From contig NZ_MAYF01000323.1 in the NCBI RefSeq assembly GCF_001684955.1, positions 24,644 through 88,643 on the forward strand: 64,000 nucleotides of DNA. Reading direction: 5' to 3'. A model generated the notes under the pieces. It saw only the letters and a list, made by a program, of their open reading frames with translations. It was not told the origin of the DNA and made no database searches. The stretch is from Chryseobacterium contaminans. GTDB lineage: Bacteria; Bacteroidota; Bacteroidia; Flavobacteriales; Weeksellaceae. Both the position numbers and the translations under genes were made by a program. Positions 42,652 to 52,177 of the stretch are shown in pieces (the first letter of the stretch is position 1; every line of letters begins with the position of its first letter).

Positions 42652-43965
42652 TTGAATTTTACAGACTTAAACTTAATAGAACCTATTGCCAAGGCAATCC
42701 AGGAACAGGGATATACAACACCAACTCCCATTCAGGAAAGATCTATTCCTGAAATTTTACAAGGCAGAGACTTTTTAGGTTGCGCCCAGACAGGAACAGG
42801 AAAAACAGCCGCTTTTGCTATACCTATTCTACAGAATCTATCTAAAAATAAAATACCGAATAAAAATATTAAAGCCTTAATCCTTACACCTACCAGAGAA
42901 CTGGCTATCCAGATTGAGGAAAATATTCATGCTTACGGTAAATATCTTCCGCTAAAAGAACTTGTTATTTTCGGTGGAGTTAAACAAGGAAATCAGGAAG
43001 CTGCTCTAAAAAAAGGGGTTGATATTTTGGTGGCTACTCCAGGAAGACTTTTAGACTTCATTGCGCAGGGCATTATCAGCTTAAAAAATCTTGAAATATT
43101 CGTCCTAGATGAAGCAGACAGAATGCTGGATATGGGATTTGTACATGATGTTAAAAGAATCATTAAGCTTTTACCACAGAAAAGACAAACTTTATTCTTC
43201 TCTGCAACAATGCCGGGAGAAATTCAAAAGTTAGCTAATTCAATTCTGAACAATCCTGTAAAGGTAGAAGTTACCCCAGTATCTTCTACTGCTGACACCA
43301 TTAAACAATCTGTTTATTTTGTAGAAAAGGAGAATAAACTGAATCTTTTATCTCACATTCTTCAAAATGACATTTCGGATTCTGTATTGGTATTTGCCAG
43401 AACAAAACACGGTGCCGATAAAATTGCCAGAAAGCTTCAGAAAGACAATATCTCTGCAGAAGCCATTCATGGAAACAAATCTCAAAATGCGAGGCAAAAT
43501 GCCCTTAATAATTTCAAATCCGGAAAAACAAGAGTTCTGGTAGCAACCGATATTGCAGCAAGAGGAATTGATATTGATGAACTCAAATTTGTCATCAATT
43601 TTGAATTGTCTGATGTTTCTGAAACCTATGTCCACAGAATCGGGAGAACCGGAAGAGCCGGAGCGGAAGGAACTTCTATTTCTTTTGTAGATGGCTTAGA
43701 TCTTCTTAATCTGAAAAATACAGAAAAGCTGATTGGAAAAAAGATTCCTGTAATCAAAAATCACCCTTTCCATACAGATGATCTTGTAGCCCAGAAAAGA
43801 GATTCTAATAATAAACCAGTTCCTGCAGGTGCTGAAAGGCCTAATAAACCAAATAATAATTCCAGGCCCAACAATAATAGAAATAAAAAGAAGCCAAAAC
43901 CTTCTGAAACAGCTTCTACTGGATTTAAAAAGCCTAAGAATAAAAACTTCACCAGAAAGAAATAA
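42652..43965 (+). CDS. DEAD-box RNA helicase, RhlE-like, TTG start
   Basis: 437 residues if started at the TTG at 42652, where the family N-terminus ([20 protein letters not shown]) begins. No ATG is nearby, and the open frame to 42559 adds 31 residues without family character. Motifs in order: PTPIQ (Q), [10 protein letters not shown] (I), PTRELA (Ia), TPGRLLD (Ib), DEADRML (II), SATMP (III), [10 protein letters not shown] (IV), [12 protein letters not shown] (V), [10 protein letters not shown] (VI). The C-terminal tail is basic and Asn/Pro-rich ([19 protein letters not shown]). It unwinds RNA in cold adaptation or ribosome assembly. Confidence 0.9.
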   Translation: MNFTDLNLIEPIAKAIQEQGYTTPTPIQERSIPEILQGRDFLGCAQTGTGKTAAFAIPILQNLSKNKIPNKNIKALILTPTRELAIQIEENIHAYGKYLPLKELVIFGGVKQGNQEAALKKGVDILVATPGRLLDFIAQGIISLKNLEIFVLDEADRMLDMGFVHDVKRIIKLLPQKRQTLFFSATMPGEIQKLANSILNNPVKVEVTPVSSTADTIKQSVYFVEKENKLNLLSHILQNDISDSVLVFARTKHGADKIARKLQKDNISAEAIHGNKSQNARQNALNNFKSGKTRVLVATDIAARGIDIDELKFVINFELSDVSETYVHRIGRTGRAGAEGTSISFVDGLDLLNLKNTEKLIGKKIPVIKNHPFHTDDLVAQKRDSNNKPVPAGAERPNKPNNNSRPNNNRNKKKPKPSETASTGFKKPKNKNFTRKK

Positions 43966-43998
43966 AAAATACCTCTCAAAAATGAGAGGTATTTTTTT
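43964..43998. terminator. Bidirectional terminator between helicase and glycosyltransferase
   Basis: TACCTCTC and GAGAGGTA form a stem flanked by A6 and T7. It overlaps the helicase stop and the last bases of the convergent membrane glycosyltransferase. Confidence 0.85.
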
Positions 43999-45142
43999 AC
44001 TGTATACTTTTTTGTTTTGTATAGCAAAATCCTATGATACAAAATGGAAGAGCTGTAGCAAGATAAGAAACATTCATATAATCAAATGTCCAGCCCCGCA
44101 TAATTGTTTCAACAATATAGGCACCCATCATAGCGAAAATAATCACAGATGAAAAATAAAATACCTGTTCTACCCTCTTTACATAGAAAGCCAGTATAAC
44201 AGTAGCTAAGAGGAAAAATAAGGTAACATATTTATTCGCCTGCCCCTGTAACTGTAATGGATTATACTTTAAAATATAATCAAGATCTTTTGCAGGAAGC
44301 AATACAGTAGCAAGCAGTATAGAAAAAGTGATAATAAAACCTGTACCTACTTTCACTTTATCGCTCATTTTACTAGCTAAAAAAGGCTTCATTAGAAATA
44401 AGATCAGGGGAATAATAACCACGCTTCTTGTAAGACATATAAAGCCTAATAAAAGTCCTAATAAAAAAGGATTTTTAAAATAATCTCTCTCAAACTTCCT
44501 ATGCCAATAGAGAATGAACACAGAAACAATAATAAATGAAGAAATAAGATCGCTTTTGCAGACTACTTCATAAATATAAGATAATGAAATGGCAAAAAGA
44601 AATATCCCTGTCCATTTCACTTCTCCATTTTTAAATTCCTTGATAATGGCATAACAAAACAAAAGAAATGCTGCAACCTGAAGATACCCGACATTTCCTA
44701 AGAAAAAGAAAATTACAGCTACAAGAAGCTGCCCCGGAAGATAAGAAGGATAATTACCTACAAAGTTTTTCGTATCATAGATGTATTTACCATGAAGCCA
44801 ATGCCTGAGCGAATACTCCATGGTCTGCCAACGGTCGATATTGAGCTTATAAGGATCTTTAAGGATATGCGCCAAACCAATATAGACCAATGCAATAACT
44901 ACAATAAAAACCTTTAACATAAAAGGCTTTTCTGCAAGTTTTGAAAATACCTTACTGCTGTATTTAAAAATTAAAAAATGAACAATAATAAATACTGCTA
45001 CCAACACATAAATCGGTATGACAGACTGCCTTACTCCATATTTTATAAGAAATGAAAGATTGATCGCTGTATAGAGGATAAATAAAATAACTGAAATTGG
45101 TTTATTCAGTTTTGTGGTTAATAGTCTTTCCATATATCTCAA
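43997..45142 (-). CDS. Polytopic membrane protein, probable GT-C-type glycosyltransferase
   Basis: A 381-residue protein with about ten transmembrane helices. The first periplasmic loop has LKDPYKLNIDRWQTMEYSLRHWL and KYIYDTKNFVGNYPSYLPGQLL; an early Asp-Arg pair plus a Y/P-rich loop is the usual active-site layout of GT-C enzymes that use polyprenyl-phosphate sugars. No closer family is recognised. It is last of an operon that starts with a polyprenyl diphosphate synthase and overlaps tatD by 4 nt. A polyprenyl-linked pentose donor from the operon at 18-22 kb is one possible substrate, but nothing in the sequence proves it. Confidence 0.6.
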   Translation of the reverse strand: MRYMERLLTTKLNKPISVILFILYTAINLSFLIKYGVRQSVIPIYVLVAVFIIVHFLIFKYSSKVFSKLAEKPFMLKVFIVVIALVYIGLAHILKDPYKLNIDRWQTMEYSLRHWLHGKYIYDTKNFVGNYPSYLPGQLLVAVIFFFLGNVGYLQVAAFLLFCYAIIKEFKNGEVKWTGIFLFAISLSYIYEVVCKSDLISSFIIVSVFILYWHRKFERDYFKNPFLLGLLLGFICLTRSVVIIPLILFLMKPFLASKMSDKVKVGTGFIITFSILLATVLLPAKDLDYILKYNPLQLQGQANKYVTLFFLLATVILAFYVKRVEQVFYFSSVIIFAMMGAYIVETIMRGWTFDYMNVSYLATALPFCIIGFCYTKQKSIQ

Positions 45143-45906
45143 CTGTTGACGAACATTTTCCTTGCATTTTCAGTGGTAATCCTGTCTATTTCAGAAAAAT
45201 CTTTACCATAAATATCCACCAGCTTTCCGGCTACAAGATCAAGATATGAGCTTTCATTTCTTTTTCCTCTGTGCGGAACTGGAGCCAGGTAAGGAGAATC
45301 TGTTTCCAAAACAATTTTCTCTAAAGGAACTTCGCTCAAAAACTGATCTATTTTGCCATTTTTAAAGGTTACTACCCCACCAATTCCTAAAATAAAATTC
45401 AGATCAATAGCATGCTGAGCCTGTTCCAGGTTTCCGGAAAAACAATGGAAGATCCCTCTTAATTTTGGGTGTTTCTTTCTTTCTAACACTTCAAAAGTTT
45501 CATCAAAGCTTTCTCTCGTATGGATAACAATCGGAAGGTCTTTTTCTATAGCCCAATCAATCTGCTGCTCGAAAGCTTTTACCTGAATATCTAAAGTTGT
45601 TTTATCCCAATACAGGTCAATTCCAATCTCTCCTATTGCAGGAAAATGTCTTTGGTCAAGATAATTCTTAACAAGCTCCAGCTCTTTTTCCCAGGATTCC
45701 GGTTTCACATAGCAAGGGTGAAGCCCCATCATTGAAAAAACCTGTCCCGGATATTCTTTTTCCAGTTGCAGCATTTTTTCATGGGATTCCGAATCAATAG
45801 CAGGAAGATAAAATTCCGAGATTCCTTTATCTAAAGCTCTTTGGATCGCTTCTTTTCTATCTTCATCAAATTCTTCTGCGTATAAATGGGTATGTGTATC
45901 AATCAT
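45139..45906 (-). CDS. TatD-family metal-dependent hydrolase
   Basis: A 255-residue TIM-barrel protein. Metal ligands are visible in MIDTHTHLYAEEFDEDR, AIGEIGIDLYWD (Glu), IVIHTRES (His), GIFHCFSGN (His) and VLETDSPYLAPVPHRGKRNE (Asp). Family members are 3'-5' DNA exonucleases or D-aminoacyl-tRNA deacylase-like enzymes. It is in the middle of an operon, 5 nt from the DUF4269 gene and overlapping the next gene. Confidence 0.93.
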   Translation of the reverse strand: MIDTHTHLYAEEFDEDRKEAIQRALDKGISEFYLPAIDSESHEKMLQLEKEYPGQVFSMMGLHPCYVKPESWEKELELVKNYLDQRHFPAIGEIGIDLYWDKTTLDIQVKAFEQQIDWAIEKDLPIVIHTRESFDETFEVLERKKHPKLRGIFHCFSGNLEQAQHAIDLNFILGIGGVVTFKNGKIDQFLSEVPLEKIVLETDSPYLAPVPHRGKRNESSYLDLVAGKLVDIYGKDFSEIDRITTENARKMFVNS

Positions 45907-45911
45907 TTTAT

Positions 45912-46433
45912 TTACAATTTCAATAGATCTTCGTAGGGATTTTCAAGCCCCAGCAGCATTCCGAAAGCCGGTTCTGTTTTGATACCCTGTTTTTTAAGCT
46001 CTATTATTTTCTGTTTAAATTCTTCTCCTTTCTCCTGTAATATTTTGTGTTCAGCAATCATGTGAAGGTAAGCATTCTGCTGAGTTGTGGGCTTATTCTG
46101 TCCGAAAATTTCAATAGGAAATCCTTCGAGCATAAAATTTAACGTAATGCATTTTTCTCCGTTTACGATGGGATATTCCACTTCTACATCGTATGGGATA
46201 AACTTACTAAACATTAAATCATCTAAAAAATCTTCTTCAAATTTTAAGTCTACCTCAAAAATAAGGTCAAGGTCACTTCCTTCTATATCAATTTCAATAG
46301 GAATAGTTCCTGCTAAAATTGGTGAATAATATTCCAGCTTTTCAAAAATACGATGTTTTGTAAGAATTTCGTATGCCCTTCTTTGTCTTTCATTTCCTTG
46401 TTTCAGGTAGTCAATCTTTGTAAAATCAATCAT
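45912..46433 (-). CDS. DUF4269 (nucleotidyltransferase-like) protein
   Basis: A 173-residue protein. ILAGTIPIEIDIEGSDLDLIFEV resembles the G-S-x-D-x-D metal site of minimal nucleotidyltransferases, in a form typical of DUF4269. The tail GIKTEPAFGMLLGLENPYEDLL is conserved in the family. Its reaction is not known. It overlaps the GSCFA gene by 4 nt. Confidence 0.8.
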   Translation of the reverse strand: MIDFTKIDYLKQGNERQRRAYEILTKHRIFEKLEYYSPILAGTIPIEIDIEGSDLDLIFEVDLKFEEDFLDDLMFSKFIPYDVEVEYPIVNGEKCITLNFMLEGFPIEIFGQNKPTTQQNAYLHMIAEHKILQEKGEEFKQKIIELKKQGIKTEPAFGMLLGLENPYEDLLKL

Positions 46434-47383
46434 TTGAAGATGCTGTGCTTTACTTTTTTCCGTTGATTTTCTATTCTCTGATCCAGCTTTTCCCTGAACT
46501 CAATAAACTTAGGATCTTTTACATCGTTGGTTTTATGTTCCAGCGCTCTCATGATCTTAAAATTCTCTTTGATAAATTCTTTGGTTTCATCTGAAAAATA
46601 AGAATCTCCAAACTTATCAAAAATATAATTAACAGCCTGAGTGCTTGGATGAATCATATCTTCTTTGTAGAAACGGTAATCTCTAAGATCATCCATTAAA
46701 ATCTCATAAACCGGCAGATAATGACAGTCTTCAAATAAAGAAATAGATTCGTGAATAGCTGTAATTAACTTAGACTTGCTTAGCTGATTCTCAACCATTC
46801 CATCTTTGGTATGCCTTACCGGAGAAACAGAAAATAAGATCTGAACTCCTTCCTTACAGATATCCTTAAGCTCTAAAATAGTATTGTAAATAGAACCTGT
46901 AAGTTCCTGATGTGATAACAGCCTCTTTTCAAAGAATTTTTGTGGAATCTTGTGACAGTTGGCCACCAATTTTTTCTTTGGAAGAAACTCATAAATGAAA
47001 GAAGATCCATAAGTAATAATAATCCAGTCTGCTTCCTGAAGAAAGGCATTTCCGACTTCTATTTTATCATTGATCTTATCTAATGTCTGGTGAATATACC
47101 TTGTATCAAAGCTTGTGTGATGATCTAATGAGATATATTCTTCATTATAAGTAATGAGTTCGTCTTCTATATAAAACTCCGAATCATGAAGCCTTTTTAC
47201 CGCATTATTGATAGAAAAAGGATTAAAGATCGTCCCAAAAGGATTATTAAGGGTCTGAAGCTGGCCATCTTTCAGCAATTCGGTCATTTCAGAGGCAAAA
47301 CAGGAGCCGATTGAAAATATTCGGTCTTCAATTTCTATTTTTTTCTCTGATTTTGGAATATCAACTTCTGTTCTGAACTTCAT
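46430..47383 (-). CDS. GSCFA-domain protein
   Basis: 317 residues from MKFRTEVDIPKSEKKIE; the ORF is open 13 codons further into an inverted repeat, which is not a likely start. The family name motif appears as FSIGSCFASEMTELL, followed by NPFGTIFNP, WIITYGSSFIYE and VSPVRHTKDG, then DMIHPSTQAVNYIF. The Ser/Cys, Asp and His elements suggest a GDSL-like hydrolase. The biological role is not established. Confidence 0.87.
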   Translation of the reverse strand: MKFRTEVDIPKSEKKIEIEDRIFSIGSCFASEMTELLKDGQLQTLNNPFGTIFNPFSINNAVKRLHDSEFYIEDELITYNEEYISLDHHTSFDTRYIHQTLDKINDKIEVGNAFLQEADWIIITYGSSFIYEFLPKKKLVANCHKIPQKFFEKRLLSHQELTGSIYNTILELKDICKEGVQILFSVSPVRHTKDGMVENQLSKSKLITAIHESISLFEDCHYLPVYEILMDDLRDYRFYKEDMIHPSTQAVNYIFDKFGDSYFSDETKEFIKENFKIMRALEHKTNDVKDPKFIEFREKLDQRIENQRKKVKHSIFK

Positions 47384-47396
47384 TGTGTAGATTTTA

Positions 47397-47453
47397 GGTG
47401 ACAGGTAATAGGTGGCAGGCAATTCTGCTACCTACGACCTATCATCTGCAACC
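47397..47453. repeat. Heptad-type inverted repeat upstream of the GSCFA gene
   Basis: The left arm is AGGTGAC, AGGTAAT, AGGTGGC, AGG. The right arm is CCT, ACGACCT, ATCATCT, GCAACC, and the two pair imperfectly over an 11-nt loop. It fills the gap between the prenyl synthase stop and the GSCFA start. Confidence 0.85.
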
Positions 47454-47457
47454 TTAT

Positions 47458-48429
47458 TTAGCTTTCTCTTCTTAATAAATAATTAGCCAGCTCAATGAAT
47501 GGCTTTTTCTTCTCCTCAGGAATATCAATTTTCTGAAGATAGCTTTGTCCAATTTCGTTATGCTTTTCGATCAGACGAAGTGCTTTTTCATCTACTTTGG
47601 TTCTTCTGAAGATCTTTTCAACCCCGTAGATTTTATCGATATTGTCTGTCTTTTTAGAATACCAGTAATCCAGTTCTTTTCTCTCTTCCTCTGTAGCATG
47701 TTCTCTTGCTAACAAATAAAGAACTGTTTTTTTATTTTCATAAATATCTCCAGCATGTTTTTTACCAAACTGGGCCTGATCTCCGAATACGTCAAGATAG
47801 TCATCCATAATCTGGAATGCGATTCCAATGTGTTTTCCGAAGTTAAAGATTGCTTTTGCGTCTTTAAAATCAGCTCTTGCAATCAAAGCTCCGATCTCAA
47901 AAGAAGAAGCACTCAATACTCCGGTTTTATAGGTAATCATTCTGATGTAATCATCAAAAGTTACATTTTCCTGAGTCTCAAAATTGATATCATACTGTTG
48001 TCCTTCGCATAAAAGAAGACCTGTATGGGTAAAAATCCTGATACAAGCCTTAAAGATTTCAGGTTCAAGATCTTCAAAGAATTTATAGGCTTTAAGCATT
48101 AATCCGTCTCCGGAAAGAATTCCCACATTAATTCCATGTAAAGTGTGGATCGTAGGCTTGTTTCTTCTTAAAGGCGCCTCATCCATAATATCATCATGGA
48201 TCAGGGTGAAGTTATGGAAAAATTCGATTGCCAAAGCCGGTTTTATAGCCTGCTTCAGATCTCCTCCAAACAGATCACAAGCCATCAGCACCATAATGGG
48301 ACGAAGACGTTTTCCACCGTGGGAAATAATATAGTTCATCGGCTCATACAGCTCCGTAGGCTTATCTTTAAAAGTGTACTTATTGATGGCGTCCCCAACA
48401 ATCTGCTGGTATCTGTCTAAAAATTCCAT
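47458..48429 (-). CDS. Polyprenyl diphosphate synthase
   Basis: A 323-residue all-helical trans-prenyltransferase. The first aspartate-rich motif is LIHDDIMDEAPLRRN (Asp 79, 80, 83), GGKRLRP binds the diphosphate, and the second motif is QIMDDYLDVFGD. The residues before the first motif (EFFHNFTL) decide chain length. The product could be geranylgeranyl or longer; I cannot tell by eye. It feeds quinone, carotenoid or carrier-lipid synthesis and leads the operon ending at the membrane glycosyltransferase. Confidence 0.93.
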   Translation of the reverse strand: MEFLDRYQQIVGDAINKYTFKDKPTELYEPMNYIISHGGKRLRPIMVLMACDLFGGDLKQAIKPALAIEFFHNFTLIHDDIMDEAPLRRNKPTIHTLHGINVGILSGDGLMLKAYKFFEDLEPEIFKACIRIFTHTGLLLCEGQQYDINFETQENVTFDDYIRMITYKTGVLSASSFEIGALIARADFKDAKAIFNFGKHIGIAFQIMDDYLDVFGDQAQFGKKHAGDIYENKKTVLYLLAREHATEEERKELDYWYSKKTDNIDKIYGVEKIFRRTKVDEKALRLIEKHNEIGQSYLQKIDIPEEKKKPFIELANYLLRRES

Positions 48430-48477
48430 AAAATCTTATAATTTGAACAAAAATACGATTTTTCGGGGCTTTATAAA

Positions 48478-48508
48478 ACAAAAAACTTTGCCCAAACGGA
48501 CAAAGTTT
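48478..48508 (-). terminator. Terminator of the phosphate transporter operon
   Basis: On the minus strand AAACTTTG pairs with CAAAGTTT over a 10-nt loop, then a T-run. It begins 25 nt after the transporter stop. Confidence 0.8.
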
Positions 48509-48532
48509 ATATGATAATTGTGATTTTTTATC

Positions 48533-49675
48533 TTAAGAAAAGAAAGTTACAATCAGGTAAGTGATACCAGCTACTAAAGCTGAGATTGGAATGGTTAATA
48601 CCCAAGCCCAAAGTAAGCTTACTGTAATACCCCATCTTACCGCTGAAATTCTTTTTGTTAATCCTACCCCGATAATAGAACCTGTAATCGTGTGTGTCGT
48701 AGATACAGGAATACCGAAATGGTCTGTTATAAATAAAGTAATCGCTCCTGCAGTTTCTGCACTTACTCCTTCCAATGAGGTTACTTTAGTGATCTTAGTT
48801 CCCATTGTTTTAATGATCTTCCAACCGCCACTCATTGTTCCTAATGCAATCGCAATAAAGGATACTAAAGGAACCCAGATATAATGCTGTGCAAAGTAAT
48901 CAAAACGTTCAGCAGAAGGAACTTCTAAATACTGTACATCCTGAAGCATATTAACGTGATAGTAGATTACTGCTGCTCCAATGATCCCCATTACTTTCTG
49001 AGCATCATTCAAACCATGCCCTAAGCTGAATAAAGCTGAAGAAGCCAGCTGAAGTCTTTTGAAAGACTGGTCTGCTTTGTGTGGATTTGATCTTTTATAA
49101 AGGTGTATAATAATCAGTGTAATGATAACCGAGATAATCATCCCTATGATCGGGGCCATGAAAATGAACAGGAAAATAGGAATTACTTTATCAAACTTTA
49201 CAACACTCTGGTGGGTAACCTGGTTTAAAGCTTCTTTAGCCGTTCCCCAGAACCCAAGTCCTGGCTGTGCTGCTGCCACATCATGGTAATCCATCATAAA
49301 AGCGTGCATTAAAGCAGCTCCCAGGAATCCTCCAATCAGGGTATGTGATGATGAGGAAGGAATTCCAAACCACCATGTTAACAGGTTCCAGGCAATGGCT
49401 GCCACCAAACCGGAAAATATAACTTCAAGCGTGATAAAATTCTCGTTAACTGTTTTGGCAATTGTATTACCAATTTTGAATTCTCCAATAATATAAGCAG
49501 CAATAAAGAAAGCTGCAAAGTTCCAAAGTGCTGCCCAAAGTACAGCCTGGAATGGAGTTAAAACTTTTGTAGATACGATAGTTGCAATCGAGTTGGCCGC
49601 ATCATGGAAACCATTGATATAATCAAAGATTAACGCCAACGCAATAATAACTACAAGTAAAATCGGAAATTCCAT
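48533..49675 (-). CDS. Low-affinity inorganic phosphate transporter (Pit)
   Basis: A 380-residue polytopic protein of about ten helices. The PHO4-family signature appears twice: DYINGFHDAANSIATIVSTKVL at the N-terminus and GLNDAQKVMGIIGAAVIY in the middle. WWFGIPSSSSHTLIGG and DHFGIPVSTTHTITGSIIG are the paired GIP-S-S-T-H loops. It imports phosphate with a cation across the inner membrane. It is coupled to a DUF47/PhoU-like gene 23 nt upstream, the usual pairing. Confidence 0.93.
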   Translation of the reverse strand: MEFPILLVVIIALALIFDYINGFHDAANSIATIVSTKVLTPFQAVLWAALWNFAAFFIAAYIIGEFKIGNTIAKTVNENFITLEVIFSGLVAAIAWNLLTWWFGIPSSSSHTLIGGFLGAALMHAFMMDYHDVAAAQPGLGFWGTAKEALNQVTHQSVVKFDKVIPIFLFIFMAPIIGMIISVIITLIIIHLYKRSNPHKADQSFKRLQLASSALFSLGHGLNDAQKVMGIIGAAVIYYHVNMLQDVQYLEVPSAERFDYFAQHYIWVPLVSFIAIALGTMSGGWKIIKTMGTKITKVTSLEGVSAETAGAITLFITDHFGIPVSTTHTITGSIIGVGLTKRISAVRWGITVSLLWAWVLTIPISALVAGITYLIVTFFS

Positions 49676-49698
49676 TTTTTGCTATGTATTATTATCTT

Positions 49699-50337
49699 TT
49701 AGGCGTATTTAATCATGATGTTCTCAATTGTATTGGCAACATCTTCTGCTTTATCTGTTACGATTTCAAGATAGTTCAATACCGATGAAACTTTAATAAT
49801 GTTAATCGCATCATTAGTTTCAAATAAATCTACCATTGAGTTAGAAAGCAGATCATCTGCAATATTCTCAATAGAGTTTACTTTAATACAAGCTTCTTTC
49901 ACCTGCTCCATGTTCTTGAACCCTTTAAGGTTTTTCATGGCATTCTGGATTTCAAGACATGCTTTGTGAATCAATAGAGAGAAATCTGAATAAGCTTTCA
50001 TCTCAGGAGATTTATATAAGAAGATATATTTTGTAGAAGCGTAGATATAGTCAGCGATATCATCTAATCCTGTTGCTAATGTGTGAATATCCTCACGGTC
50101 AAAAGGAGTAATGAAGTTTTTCCCTAGTTCTACGAAGATTTCGTGAGTAAGCTCGTCATTCTTATGTTCGAAATCACTCATTTTTTTCAGCATTGAATCG
50201 TCATTAAGATCGAAATCCTTGATTCCAGCGTTGAATTCTTCAGACATTGCAACTAGGTTTTCAGTTACCTTCTCAAAAAGTACAAAGAAGATTTTATCTT
50301 TTGGTTGAAAAGCGTGGAAAATATTACCAATTCCCAT
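49699..50337 (-). CDS. DUF47 (PhoU-like) accessory protein of the phosphate transporter
   Basis: A 212-residue all-helical protein. EEFNAGIKDFDLNDDSMLKKMSDFEHKNDELTHEIF and FDREDIHTLATGLDDIADYIYAS are the two E/DxxxD metal-binding helices of the PhoU fold, followed by KVNSIENIADDLL and VTDKAEDVANTIENIMIK. Such proteins regulate the adjacent Pit transporter. It is transcribed first, with the transporter behind it. Confidence 0.92.
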   Translation of the reverse strand: MGIGNIFHAFQPKDKIFFVLFEKVTENLVAMSEEFNAGIKDFDLNDDSMLKKMSDFEHKNDELTHEIFVELGKNFITPFDREDIHTLATGLDDIADYIYASTKYIFLYKSPEMKAYSDFSLLIHKACLEIQNAMKNLKGFKNMEQVKEACIKVNSIENIADDLLSNSMVDLFETNDAINIIKVSSVLNYLEIVTDKAEDVANTIENIMIKYA

Positions 50338-50443
50338 TTTTTAGTATTTATAATTCGTGTGCAAATTTCTTAAAAAAGGATTGTACCTGAAACTATATAA
50401 CATTAAGTTTTGTTAACATTCGCTTACATACTGATTACCAAAT

Positions 50444-50470
50444 AAAAAAACCGACATTACTGTCGGTTTT
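50444..50470. terminator. Terminator of the large helicase gene
   Basis: CCGACA and TGTCGG form a stem with loop TTAC, seven A on one side and four T on the other. It is 18 nt past the helicase stop on the minus strand. Confidence 0.88.
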
Positions 50471-50488
50471 ATATGGTATAAAAAGAGA

Positions 50489-52177
50489 TTAGTTAGCTAC
50501 TTCAGCTCTCATATCTTTTCCTTTAAATTTCATCGATTGAATGTTACTTAAAACATTGTCTTTGAAAGATTTTTCAACTTCAAAGAAAGAGAATTTCTCA
50601 AGAATCTCAATATCTCCGATTTCAGCTCTTTTTTTGGTCTTTCCACCAGCAGTAGCTTTGTTGATAATATCTAAAACATCAAGTTTCTTCAAGTGGTCTT
50701 TTTTACCAAGGTTGAAGAAGAATCTTACCATGTTTTCATCTTTTCTTCTTGGTTTTCCACCACGGTCTCTGTCTCTTCCGCGGTCTCTGTCACGTCCTCT
50801 GTCTCTATCTCTGTCACGTCCACGGTCTCTTCTTGAGTAATCATCATCTCTGCTGCTTAATTTCTGCTCAACAAGATCGTGTTTGTCTTTGTAATATAAA
50901 GCAAGATCTTTCAACTGGAACTGTAACAACTGGTGTACCAATTCTTCTTTTGTGAAGTTGCTTAAATCCGGGATTAAGCTGTCATCAAATTCAAAAAGAT
51001 CTTCGTGCTCTGTGAATAGTTTTTCGAAAACACCTCCAACCTGAGCTTTGATAATCTGGTCACCTGTAGGAATGGTTCTTTCGTGGATTTCAATTTTAGT
51101 AGCAGATTTGATTTGCTTCAACTTTCTGCTTTCTTCAGGCTTAATTAAAGCCATAGAAATACCATCTTTACCAGCTCTACCTGTTCTTCCACTTCTGTGA
51201 ACGAATACTTCAGGATCATCAGGTAAAGAGAAGTGAATAACGTGAGTCAGAGAGTTTACATCCAGTCCTCTTGCTGCAACGTCTGTTGCTACAAGGATAT
51301 CAATGTTTTTCAATCTGAATTTCTTCATTACCGTATCTCTCTGCGCCTGAGAAAGGTCTCCGTGAAGGGCATCAGCTGCATAACCGTTCTGCATTAAGAA
51401 ATCTGCAACCTCCTGAGTTTCCATTCTTGTTCTGCAGAAAATGATGGAATACTGGTTAGGGTTAGCATCAATTAATCTTTTTAATGCTTCTTTTTTCTGA
51501 CGATATCCTACCACATAATATTCGTGAGTAATGTTCTTCTTCACTTCGTTGATAGAACCTACTGAAATACGGTGTGGCTTTGTAAGATAGTTTTTGGAAA
51601 TTCTTTCCACTTCTTTATTCATCGTAGCCGAGAATAGGAAAGTTTGTTTAGTTTCCGGAGTTTCGCTTAGAATGGTTTCCAATTCATCCTTGAATCCCAT
51701 TGAAAGCATTTCATCAGCCTCGTCTAGTACTAACCAATGAATCGCAGAAAAATCTAATGCTTTTCTGTTGATAAGGTCAATAACCCTACCTGGCGTTCCC
51801 ACAATAATCTGTGGTTTCTCTTTTAAAGATCTCATTTGCTCTACAATACTACTTCCACCATAAACCGCAGTAGTTTTGATGTTCATGTATTTAGAGTAAT
51901 TCTTTATGTCTTTAGAAATCTGAAGACATAATTCCCGTGTCGGACAAAGCACCAATAATTGGATTTTGCGACTCGTATCGTCAATCATATCCAAAATCGG
52001 AAGCGAAAATGCTGCTGTTTTGCCTGTCCCTGTCTGCGCAAGTGCGATCAAATCGCGAATATCTGAAAGAATAAAAGGGATAGTCTGTTTTTGGATTTCT
52101 GTTGGGCTTTCGTAGCCCAGTTCGCCAATTGCCTTAAGAATATCAGGACTTAAACTGGTTTCCGTAAATAAATTCAT
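50489..52177 (-). CDS. DEAD-box RNA helicase with RD-repeat linker and DbpA-type RNA-binding domain
   Basis: A 562-residue protein. Motifs: SPTEIQKQT (Q), [11 protein letters not shown] (I), PTRELC (Ia), GTPGRVI (Ib), DEADEML (II), SAT (III), IIFCRTRMET (IV), VATDVAARGLDV (V), HRSGRTGRAG (VI). A low-complexity Arg-Asp repeat (RDRGRDRDRDRGRDRDRG) at about 450-475 is followed by a DbpA-like RNA-binding domain (MVRFFFNLGKKDHLKKLDVLDIIN). This is the CsdA/DeaD architecture, involved in ribosome assembly and cold growth. The RD repeat DNA is itself a short tandem repeat and could vary in length. Confidence 0.94.
   Translation of the reverse strand: MNLFTETSLSPDILKAIGELGYESPTEIQKQTIPFILSDIRDLIALAQTGTGKTAAFSLPILDMIDDTSRKIQLLVLCPTRELCLQISKDIKNYSKYMNIKTTAVYGGSSIVEQMRSLKEKPQIIVGTPGRVIDLINRKALDFSAIHWLVLDEADEMLSMGFKDELETILSETPETKQTFLFSATMNKEVERISKNYLTKPHRISVGSINEVKKNITHEYYVVGYRQKKEALKRLIDANPNQYSIIFCRTRMETQEVADFLMQNGYAADALHGDLSQAQRDTVMKKFRLKNIDILVATDVAARGLDVNSLTHVIHFSLPDDPEVFVHRSGRTGRAGKDGISMALIKPEESRKLKQIKSATKIEIHERTIPTGDQIIKAQVGGVFEKLFTEHEDLFEFDDSLIPDLSNFTKEELVHQLLQFQLKDLALYYKDKHDLVEQKLSSRDDDYSRRDRGRDRDRDRGRDRDRGRDRDRGGKPRRKDENMVRFFFNLGKKDHLKKLDVLDIINKATAGGKTKKRAEIGDIEILEKFSFFEVEKSFKDNVLSNIQSMKFKGKDMRAEVAN

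Noticed and set aside
50749..50840. Tandem repeat that might be a CRISPR-like or satellite array
   Set aside because: It encodes the Arg-Asp repeat of the helicase linker in frame.
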